64,000 bases of DNA from Neocallimastix lanati (nom. inval.) (lineage: Eukaryota > Neocallimastigomycota > Neocallimastigomycetes > Neocallimastigales > Neocallimastigaceae). The notes under the pieces were generated by a model. It was not told the DNA's origin, made no database searches, and was given only the letters and a program-made list of their open reading frames with translations. Positions 11,650 through 21,516 of this stretch are shown here, piece by piece; positions within the stretch are counted from its first letter, which is position 1; each line of letters begins with the position of its first letter. The stretch spans positions 990,348 through 1,054,347 of the forward strand of contig JACVTC010000058.1 of the NCBI GenBank assembly GCA_016946835.1, read 5' to 3'. Made by a program: the position numbers and the translations under genes.

Positions 11650-12910
11650 ATATTTTTTTTTTATTTTATTTTATTTTATTTAATTTTATTTTATTCAATC
11701 TGTACTTCATATTTATATTTCAACTATTTATTTTATTTTATTTTATTTTATTCAATCTGTACTTCATATTTATATTTCAACTATTTATTTTATTTTATTT
11801 TATTTTATTTTATTCAATCTGTACTTCATATTTATATTTCAACTATTTATTTTATTTTATTTTATTTTATTTTATTCAATCTGTACTTATATTTATGTTT
11901 CTACTATTTATTTTATTTTATTTTATTTTATTCAATCTGTACTTTATATTTATATTTCAACTATTTATTTTATTTTATTTTATTCAATCTGTACTTATAT
12001 TTATGTTTCTACTATATTTATTTATTTTATTTTATTTTATTTTATTTTATTTTATTTTATTTTATTTTATTTTATTTTATTTTATTTTATTTTATTTTAT
12101 TTTATTTTATTTTATTTTATTTTATTTTATTTTATTTTATTTTATTTTATTTTATTTTATTTTATTTTATTTTATTTTATTTTATTTTATTTTATTTTAT
12201 TTTATTTTATTTTATTTTATTTTATTTTATTTTATTTTATTTTATTTTATTTTATTTTATTTTATTTTATTTTATTTTATTTTATTTTATTTATTTTATT
12301 TTATTTTATTTTATTTTATTTTATTTTATTTTATTTTATTTTATTTTATTTTATTTTATTTTATTTTATTTTATTTTATTTTATTTTATTTTATTTTATT
12401 TTATTTTATTTTATTTTATTTTATTTTATTAAATCTGTACTTTATATTCATATTTCTACTATTTATTTTATTTTATTTTATTTTATTTTATTTTATTAAA
12501 TCTGTACTTTATATTCATATTTCTACTATTTATTTTATTTTATTTATTTTATTTTATTTTATTTTATTTTATTTTATTTTATTTTATTAAATCTGTACTT
12601 TATATTCATATTTCTACTATTTATTTTATTTTATTTTATTTTATTTTATTCAATCTGTACTTTCTTATTTAATATTCTACTTTTTATTTTATTTTATTTT
12701 ATTTTATTTTATTTTATTCAATCTGTACTTTCTTATTTAATATTCTACTTTTTATTTTATTTTATTTTATTTTATTTTATTCAATCTGTACTTATATTTA
12801 TATTCTACTATTTATTTTATTTTATTTTATTTTATTTTATTTTATTCAATCTGTACTTATATTTATGTTTCTACTATTCATTTTATTTTATTTTATTCAA
12901 TCTGTATTTT
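11650..12910. repeat. (TTTTA)n satellite with recurring 34-bp spacer
   Basis: Arrays of TTTTA are interrupted about 14 times by a conserved spacer resembling AATCTGTACTTATATTTATG followed by TTTCTACTATTTA. The longest uninterrupted array is about 12020-12430. Spacer subtypes run in order: CATATTTATATTTCAACT at the left, TCATATTTCTACT in the middle and TTCTTATTTAATATTC at the right, showing growth by local duplication. The same unit, in reverse complement, builds the array at 56646-57557 and 63885-63957. Apparent long reading frames of Leu-Phe-Tyr-Phe-Ile are products of the repeat, not genes. Confidence 0.95.
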
Positions 12911-13012
12911 CTGTTGATAATATAAACATGGTATTAATGTATTAATAATAATTAATAATATTTAAAATAAAATAAAAAAATATAATTATTATATATATGT
13001 AGTAATTATATA

Positions 13013-13255
13013 TGTTAAGGAGTCAATATAAGATATGATGTGTACACAACAAAATGTATTATTATTTAATTAAATTTAATTTATTATTTATTAATTTATA
13101 TGATTTAAAAAAGTATTTAAAAAGACTCAAAATATTAATTTCATAAAAAAATTTTCTTTTTATATTTTACATACAAATTATTACTTAATCAAATATTATA
13201 AATATTTATAATACTTTAATGTACAAAAGTTTAAATATTATGTTGAACTTTAACA
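13013..13255 (-). repeat. Copia 3' LTR
   Basis: 243 bp, starting TGTTAAGGAGTC and ending GAACTTTAACA in plus orientation, so the termini are inverted (TGTTAA/TTAACA). It is preceded by ATATA, one half of the target duplication. The polypurine tract lies at 13256-13264 on its inner side. Confidence 0.93.
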
Positions 13256-13303
13256 TTCCCCCTACATTAAGTATTATATAATATTTTAATTATTATATAC
13301 AAG

Positions 13304-13334
<31 letters not shown>

Positions 13335-13358
13335 TATATATATACAATTAAAGAAATA

Positions 13359-15289
13359 TTATTCTTTGAAAATTAAATTTGTAAATTTTGTCATTTGTAC
13401 TCCTGAGATACTTTTAGTTAATGGATCAGCTAACATGTTTTCAGTATTAATGTATTCTAATTCAATTTCGTTTTTCATAATCTCTTCTTGAATAAATTTA
13501 TATCTTAAATCTATATGTTTACATCTTCCTTTAGAATTTGTATCTTGAGCAATTGCAATGCATGCCTTATTATCTACCATAATTTTAAATTTTATATCTT
13601 GATTAAATATTTCCTTAAATAAATTTTTGAACCATAAAGCTTGTTTAGTACATTCAGTTAAACTAACAAATTCAGCTTCAGCAGTAGATAAAGTTACGTT
13701 TTTCTGTAACTGAGATTTCCATGAAATAGGGCTTTTTCCAAGTAAAAATATATATCCACTTGTAGATCTTCTCGTCTTTTCATCGTTAGCAAAATATGAA
13801 TCTGAGTATCCGATAAATTTATTATTTTTATTATAATGTAAAGATTTATTTTTTGTACCATTTAAATATTGTAAGATGCTCATTAAATTTTTATAATCAG
13901 CTTCTGTTGGATTTTCACATATTCTTGATGCTTCACTTACAGAAAACATTATATCAGGCCTTGACTTTACAGCGATATATAGTAACGCACCAAGTAAAGA
14001 TTTATATTCTTTTGGATCTATTAAATTTGAATTATTTCTTTCATGTTCTGTAATTTTCCTGCATGGTGTTTTAATTTGTTTTGTTTTCTTCATATTATAT
14101 TTTTCTATTATTTTATTAATATAATCTATCTGATTTATTTTATAACCATCACTTGTTTTATAAATATTTATACCTATTATTTTAGTTGCATTAGAATCTT
14201 TAGAAATTTTATATTTATCTTTTAATTTGCTTACTGTATAGTTTATTTCATTTTTAATTCCTGTTATTAAAATATCATCTACATATAATGTTAGTAAACA
14301 TGTTAATTTATTATTTTTATTATATTTCCCAAAGAGACATTTGTCAGTTTTGTAATTTCTAAAACCTATACTTACTAAGTAATTTGATATTTCATTATAC
14401 CACATTCTTCCAGCCTGTTTTAAACCATAAAGAGCTTTTTTAAGTAGCCAGAATTTATTAGTATTAAAATTTTTATCACCATAAGGAATCTTTGTATAAA
14501 TCTTTTCTTCCAAATTTGCATTCAAGTAAGCAGCTTTTATATCCAATTGTTTCAAATCCCAGTTGAACTTTGATGCAATAGCGACCGTAAGTCTTAGACT
14601 ATCTGCTTGGACTGTTGGGGAGTATGTCTCTATAAAGTCTTCTCCAGCAATTTGCTGACAACCAAGAGCCACTAATCTTGCCTTTTTCTTCTTTTTATCC
14701 TTTTCGGCAAAGACCCATTTAGTACCAATTATATTTGCGTCAGCTGGTATGTTTTTTACCACTTTCATAACATTGTTGTCGTACATATTTTTTAATTCGT
14801 CATCTATTGCTTCTTTCCATTCTTCACTTTCTGGTGAATTAATAGCTTGTTGATACGTTGTTGGGATATTTGTTTTAATATTTAAAATTTTAAATCTTTT
14901 ATTACTTACTGATTGTAATTTTTCTTTTCTGGAAGTTAAATTTTCTTCATCTGAATCATCTGAATTATTGCTATGTGATCTTTTCTTGTTTATATATTTA
15001 AGTTTTCTTTCATTTAAAAATTCATTATCAGATTCACTATTATATTCATTTTCTTCTATTTTAGTTTTATTATTATTATTAATAATTTTATTACTATTAT
15101 TATTATTGTCATTATTATAAATATCTTTGTAATTATCATAATTATTATTAATATCATTGTTATAAATATCGTTGTTATTATCATAATTATTATTATAATT
15201 ATTATTAATATCATTGTTATAAATATCGTTGTTGTTATCATAATTATTATTATAATTATTATTATTATTATTATTATTACTATAATTGC

Positions 15290-15350
<61 letters not shown>

Positions 15351-15918
15351 TAAAGGATTATTTAATTGTGAATGAATATTATTATTATCATTTATACTTT
15401 CCCCCTCAATTAAAGAATCCTTAAAATTAATAATAGAATCAATATATTTATCACAAAAGAATGTAGTATTAATAGTTCCAGGCATATCTTCCATAAAATA
15501 AACATCTCTTGAAGTAACTATAGAGTTAGTAGAAATATCTAAAATTTTGTAGCCAAGAGAGTCAGATGCATATCCTAAAAATATACCAGGTTTAGAGTTA
15601 TTGTCAAATTTATTCGTTTTGTGATTGTTATAGAAAAATGCTTTACATCCAAAAACTTTAAGGTGAGAAATATCAACTGATTTATTGAAAAATAATTCAT
15701 TTGGAATTTTATTATTAATACTCTGATGTGGATTCAAGTTATAGAGGTAAGCAGCACAAAGAATAGCGGAATCCCAAAACTTGTAGGGTAGCTTAGCAGA
15801 GTTTAATAGAGTAGATGCGCAACGATTAAGTGTTTGATTTAAGCGTTCAGCACGACCATTTTGTTGTGGGTAACCAGGAACTGAATGAATGAAATTAATT
15901 CCAAAATTTTCTAAATAG
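13359..15918 (-). pseudogene. pol: Copia pol, 3' half: integrase C-terminus, RT, RNase H
   Basis: This is the downstream half of the copia polyprotein, cut off by insertion of Gypsy-A in the integrase core. From the break it reads YLENFGINFIHSVPGY, then PQQNGRAERLN, which supplies the catalytic Glu of integrase. An Asn/Tyr/Asp-rich low-complexity linker follows, encoded at about 15060-15360. RT begins with WKEAIDDELKNM, keeps the active-site motif YVDDILITG (about 14270), and is followed by RNase H ending near STAEAEFVSLTE and HIDLRYKF. The first few codons of the open frame upstream of 15918 come from the inserted LTR, not from copia. It cannot be translated as part of a polyprotein now, but the reading frame is otherwise intact. 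Confidence 0.88.
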
Positions 15919-15923
15919 GTAGT

Positions 15924-16037
15924 TGTAAAAGAAAACACAAAAATAGATTACAATAACAAAATACAATAAATTTTATTTTATTAAAAAATTTTTTATTAAA
16001 ATATATTTTATTAATATTTAATATTTATTTGTTAAAA
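15924..16037 (-). repeat. Truncated Gypsy-A 3' LTR
   Basis: Only 114 bp of the 703-bp LTR remain, equivalent to 28536-28649. The break is exactly where a Gypsy-B LTR begins. In element orientation the lost part includes the TATA box and the start of the transcript, so this LTR has no promoter. Confidence 0.88.
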
Positions 16038-16809
16038 TGTAAAGATATTATTAATATCTTTAAATAATTTTAATTAAATTTAATCATAAATTTAAGTAAA
16101 ATTAAAATAAATTTATTTGAAATCACGTGTATAAAATTATTGAAAATATTTTTAACATAATTTCGATTTTTTTCCCAATCATACTAATAAATTAAAAATT
16201 TCTCTTGTGAAACTAGTATTTGAAAATCATTTCTTTTTATGTAATTTAATTTAAATAATAAGAGTTAAGGTTTTTCACAAGATAAATTAACAACATGAAA
16301 CTATGCAATTAGTCATGTTGAAACTTACGGCATTTTATGCTAAATTTATATTAAATAATTATGACAACTTTTATATTATTTTTAAATAGAAAATATATAA
16401 TAAATTTACTAATAATATTTAAATAATAAATAAATAATAAATGAACTCAATTAGAATTGATTATATTTATTTTAGTTATTAATTATAATTCTCTTTATTT
16501 AGTAATAGTTAATTATTTATTATTAGTTTAGGTTAGTATTGTTTTTAAATAAATAGCTAGATAATATAATTCAATAGGAATTATATATTATAAATGTAAT
16601 AAGATAAAAATATAAATAGTTATCAAATTTCATGTATTTTAATCGATGTAATTGTTATTAACGATTTCTTGTTAATAACACTTTAAAATAAATAAAGATT
16701 TTAATATTTAAAAAATTAATAAAACTTGTTCTTTAAAACTATTATTTTGTGTTTTAGTGTTATTATTGAAGTGTTGATTTATAATCTATTTTTTTACCAA
16801 AACTTTATA
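16038..16809 (+). repeat. Gypsy-B 5' LTR (first copy)
   Basis: It begins TGTAAAGATATTATTAATAT and ends CAAAACTTTATA, about 770 bp (TG...TA ends rather than the usual TG...CA). Its first bases form a near-perfect 11-bp inverted repeat around TAAAGATATTA/TAATATCTTTA. A TATA box (TATAAATAG) is at 16611-16619. It differs from the other copies by a few 1-bp indels, for example an extra T and C in the run at about 16168-16180. The left neighbour is a Gypsy-A LTR, the right end joins the self-primer site. Confidence 0.9.
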
Positions 16810-16820
16810 ATAACAATTAC
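16611..16820 (+). promoter_or_regulatory. Gypsy-B TATA box, R start and self-complementary primer site
   Basis: TATAAATAG (16611-16619) lies 37 nt before GTAATTGTTAT (16648-16658). The first 11 nt after the LTR, ATAACAATTAC (16810-16820), are its exact reverse complement. In Tf1/sushi elements the 5' end of the transcript folds back to prime reverse transcription at such a site, so 16648 is the probable RNA start region. The same elements recur in the 32844-33624 copy. Confidence 0.75.
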
Positions 16821-17108
16821 CTTTTAAACAAACAAAAATACGTTATAAATCAATAAAAAATATTTAAAACACGTGACTCTTTTGTGGCTTATTTGTGGCT
16901 TGAATCAAGATATTTTTACCAGATATTTTTACCAAGGATTTTTAGAAGCTACCCACTTTTGACACTACCGACTTTGGAATACTCACAATTTTAGATTATT
17001 GCTACCAGCTTTAGAATATCGCTACCAGTTTAAGGAAATATTCAACTCGATTCAGGCTATTCTACCAGTTTAAGGAAATATTCTACTCGATTCAGGCTAA
17101 TTCTACCA

Positions 17109-17158
<50 letters not shown>

Positions 17159-17490
17159 TTACCAGACTCATACCATACCATTTATCATATTGGGACACTT
17201 GTGCAAGACTTTTGAATAAAATTACCAGATTACGTGAGAAATCCATAATATTATTTGGAATTAATTTTAACCAGTAAGATACTATATTATAATATTCAGT
17301 TTACTCGACGGCACCACTACAATTGGAGAGAGCCAGTTCGACTTTACATACAATATTATAATAGAAATATCTTTTTATTAGAACATCTATTTCAAATATC
17401 ATTATTTAAAATATTCAAAAGTAAATAATAAGTTACAAATTGAACGAAGTTGAAGATTTAATTCAAAAATTCGAAAACCTTGATTTAGAA

Positions 17491-20400
17491 ATGAACCAAG
17501 CAAATAATCAAGGCTTCTTAAGAAACACTCAGAAAACAGTAAATGATCCACCACTGTTTTCTGGTATCAAGAGGGAATTCGACGGGTTCCTAACCAGAGC
17601 CGAAATTGCTATGGAATCCAACCCACATGGAATTAATAATGACATCGTAAAAGTCAAATTCATAATTTCTTATTTAATTGGAGAACCTTTAGACTGGGCT
17701 TCGTCTTTGAGACGCAACAATGACGAAATTTTGAATTCCTATGAAAATTTCATTAATGAACTTAGAGCTCGTTATGGTGAAGAAGAAGTTAATACTGTAA
17801 TTGCTAATGGGAAACTTTGTTCAATCCGTCAACATAAGTTTGGCCGCGTTAACGATTACATTAATGAATTCAATAAAGTTGCAAGAAACTCAGACTTCAA
17901 CGAGTCTGCAAAAATATACATGTTTATCAAAGGATTACATTATAAAATGAGAGAACATCTTGCCGTGGTCAATCCGAACCCAAACAATTTAAGAGCTTTG
18001 TTTACTGACGTTATTAGCATTGAGAGTTTAACCAAAAGACACAGTATTAATGAATTTTATTTTCATCAATACAATCACCGAAACAACGCTAGTTCCAGTA
18101 CACAACTCACTAATAATGATCCCATGGAAGTTGACCTCTATCGAATCAAGAGAGGTCAAAGGAATACCAACTATTTCCCATCCAACAAGAAATTGTACCA
18201 GGAGAATGTTAACTCTAAGGAAGAAGAAAGAAGAAAAGGTCTTTGCTACTATTGTAAGCAACCAGGGCATCTTAAATTTAATTGCCCGAACAAGAAGAGG
18301 CCCGCTACAGTTAAAATGATCAACAAGAAAGAAAGAAATGATAATATTGCATCTACTAGCTTAAGAAGAATCAGAAGAATCAACAGCCAAGAAGATATTT
18401 TGAAAGTCAGAAAAATTGTTGAAGAGCAAAACTCACTCTTGACCAAGAAAAGTAACATTATTGATTTTTATATCAAAACAAACGATACAGAAGAAGTAAA
18501 GGCAAGAGTTTTGATTGATTCTGGATCAGATCTTAACTTTATTCACCCAGAATTTGCGAAGGCTTTTGGAATCAAAACCCAACAAATTGAAGAACCATTC
18601 CGTGTTACTGGTCTTGGTTACGGAATATCAACAGTTAAAAAGGAAACGGAGAAGTGCATTTTACGTTTAAAAAATCACTTAGAAATCATTCAATTGTATG
18701 TACTCAGAATTCCTGATGTTGATATTATTTTAGGTCTACCTTGGATTGAGAAGCATTCGCCTTATAATTACCACGACGCAAAGAAGATCTCCTTTGGCTC
18801 AGGATTTTGCGCTAGACACTGTAATAACGGTAAAAGAAAAAGAAAGAACAAGATCAAGAACAAGAAAAAGAACAAAGGAAAAGAATCTGCTACCGACTTG
18901 GAAGAAAATAAAATTATTGAAGACTCAAGAAAAAGAAAATCTTTCTTTGAATCCGATTCCGAATCTGATTCTGAAGAAGAAATTTCTATTCGTGGCCGCC
19001 GAACTCGTATTAGAACTTGTACTGAATTTATTAATAGTGATAGCGATAGTGATATTAATGATACTTTTATGTTAGATAATTTTAGTGATAGCATTAGTGA
19101 TAGCGATAATTTTAGTGATAGTGATGATATTATTGTTATGAATTGTGATAGTAAAATTAGTAAAAATAGTTTAAAGATCTTAAAGAAAATTTGTGAATCA
19201 AGTAAATGTAAGAAATTAAATGTAATTGAAAAATGTAATAATGAAAATAATAATTTAAATAAAGATGATGAAAAGGTCGAAGTACCTGAAATCTATTTGA
19301 TGTTTAAAGAAGTGTTTAATGAAAATAATTGTAATGTGTTACCTCCGCATCGTAATTATGATTGTGAGATTAAATTAAAAGATAATTGTAGTTTATTTTA
19401 TGGACCGTTGTATCCTTTAACTGAGACGGAGAGAGAAGAATTAAAGAAATATTTAGAAGAAAATTTAAAAAAGGGTTTTATTAGAAAATCTTCTTCTCCC
19501 GCTGGAGCACCTATTTTATTTGTTAGAAAAAAGGATGGTACATATAGACTAGTTATTGATTATAGAAAATTAAATGAAATGACCATCCGTAACTCTTACC
19601 CTCTTCCTTTAATTAGTGAATTGTTGGATAGAGTTAAAGGTGCTAAATATTTTACTAAGTTAGATTTAAAATCTGCCTATAACTTAGTAAGAATTAAAGA
19701 AGGTGACGAGTACAAAACTGCCTTTCGCACAAGATATGGGCACTTTGAATATCTCGTTATGCCTTTTGGGCTTAAGAATGCCCCTGCTACATTCCAACAT
19801 TTTATAAATGATGTTCTCAGTGATTACTTAGATGATTTTGTAATCTCTTATATTGATGACATTTTAATTTATTCTAATACTTTAGAAGAACATCATGTAC
19901 ATGTCAAGAAAGTTTTAAGAAAATTGTTAGAGAATCATTTAGTTGTTAAATTAGAAAAGTGTGAATTTGATGTAACTGAAACTACTTTTCTTGGTTATGT
20001 TTTATCAAGAGATGGAATTAAAATGGATAAAGAAAAAGTTAAAGCAATTTTAGATTGGCCTGTTCCAACAAACGTTAAAGAAATTCAATCGTTTATTGGA
20101 CTTTGTAATTATTACAGAATTTTTATTAAAGACTTTGCGAAAATTGCAAATCCTCTCCACAAATTAACTAGAAAAAATGTTCCTTTTAATTGGAGTTCTG
20201 AACAACAAAAAGCGTTTGATACTTTAAAAGAATTATTTACTACTGCTCCTATTTTGAAACATCCTGATAGCAACAAACAATTCATTGTTGAAACTGATGC
20301 TAGTAATTTTGCTGTTGGTGCAATTCTTTCTCAGGAATTTGATGGGCATTTGCATCCAATTGCTTTTATTTCTACTAGCTTAACTAAATCCCAAAGAAAT

Positions 20401-20769
20401 TACCCTATCTATGACAAAGAACTTCTTGCTATTAAAGTTGCATTGGAAGGATGGAGACATTACTTAGAAGGAGCTCGCCATCAGTTTATTATTTATACTG
20501 ATCATAAGAATTTAACTTTCCCTCGAAAACCTGAACTTCTTTCCCAACGCCAAATTCGTTGGTATGAATTCTTATCTAGATTTGATTTTAAACTAATTTA
20601 CAGAGCTGGTAAAAAGTCAGGTAAACCAGATATTTTATCCAGACGTAGTGATCATTTATTTGCTAGTGTTCGTCCTATTTCATGCGTTATTAATTCATGT
20701 AGTTTTAAGAATGATTCTTTAATCTCCTCTATTCATGATTCTCTAGCTAATGATGAATTTAATATTTAA
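17491..20769 (+). pseudogene. gag-pol: Gypsy-B gag-pol, truncated copy (gag, PR, RT, RNase H)
   Basis: This copy matches the full one in sequence through the end of RNase H, then enters a 60-bp altered patch (20760-20819) with an early stop at 20767. Matching pol sequence resumes briefly to about 20873, and then the sequence jumps to a second Gypsy-B leader with a 3-bp overlap (TTA). It therefore has CCHC, protease and RT/RNase H but no integrase or chromodomain. The frame is open from a TTG at 17440; the first ATG is 17491. It is left over from recombination between Gypsy-B copies rather than a separate insertion. Confidence 0.85.
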
Positions 20770-20870
20770 AAAATTAATGAATTTCTTTAAAATGATAAAT
20801 TTGTGATTTAGTGTTTTAGTAAAATCGATAAATTTTCTCTTGACAAAAATGGTTATTTACTTTTTGAAAA

Positions 20871-21137
20871 TTTATAAATCAATAAAAAATATTTAAAACA
20901 CGTGACTCTTTTGTGGCTTATTTGTGGCTTGAATCAAGATATTTTTACCAGATATTTTTACCAAGGATTTTTAGAAGCTACCCACTTTTGACACTACCGA
21001 CTTTGGAATACTCACAATTTTAGATTATTGCTACCAGCTTTAGAATATCGCTACCAGTTTAAGGAAATATTCAACTCGATTCAGGCTATTCTACCAGTTT
21101 AAGGAAATATTCTACTCGATTCAGGCTAATTCTACCA

Positions 21138-21184
<47 letters not shown>

Positions 21185-21465
21185 TTACCAGACTCATACC
21201 ATACCATTTATCATATTGGGACACTTGTGCAAGACTTTTGAATAAAATTACCAGATTACGTGAGAAATCCATAATATTATTTGGAATTAATTTTAACCAG
21301 TAAGATACTATATTATAATATTCAGTTTACTCGACGGCACCACTACAATTGGAGAGAGCCAGTTCGACTTTACATACAATATTATAATAGAAATATCTTT
21401 TTATTAGAACATCTATTTCAAATATCATTATTTAAAATATTCAAAAGTAAATAATAAGTTACAAA
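20871..21465 (+). other. Second Gypsy-B 5' leader
   Basis: A repeat of the leader at 16843-17439, without an LTR before it. It holds two direct repeats of about 40 bp (CTACCAGTTTAAGGAAATAT...), a poly-A run of 41 (44 in the other two copies) and several TACCAG motifs. No ATG occurs in it. Confidence 0.85.
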
Positions 21466-21516
21466 TTGAACGAAGTTGAAGATTTAATTCAAAAATTCGA
21501 AAACCTTGATTTAGAA

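Noticed and set aside
11895-12590. 231-codon frame of Leu-Phe-Tyr-Phe-Ile repeats
   Set aside because: It is the translation of the TTTTA satellite; no start, composition or domain supports a gene.
11650-12910. CRISPR-like array (repeats with spaced units)
   Set aside because: Here the spacer is conserved and the pentamer array varies in length, the opposite of CRISPR; the genome is eukaryotic.
18028-19094. Several 70-109 codon frames within gag-pol, repeated at 22054-23120 and 34832-35898
   Set aside because: They lie inside the intact Gypsy-B reading frame, are low complexity (Arg/Lys or Leu-rich) and repeat only because the element does.
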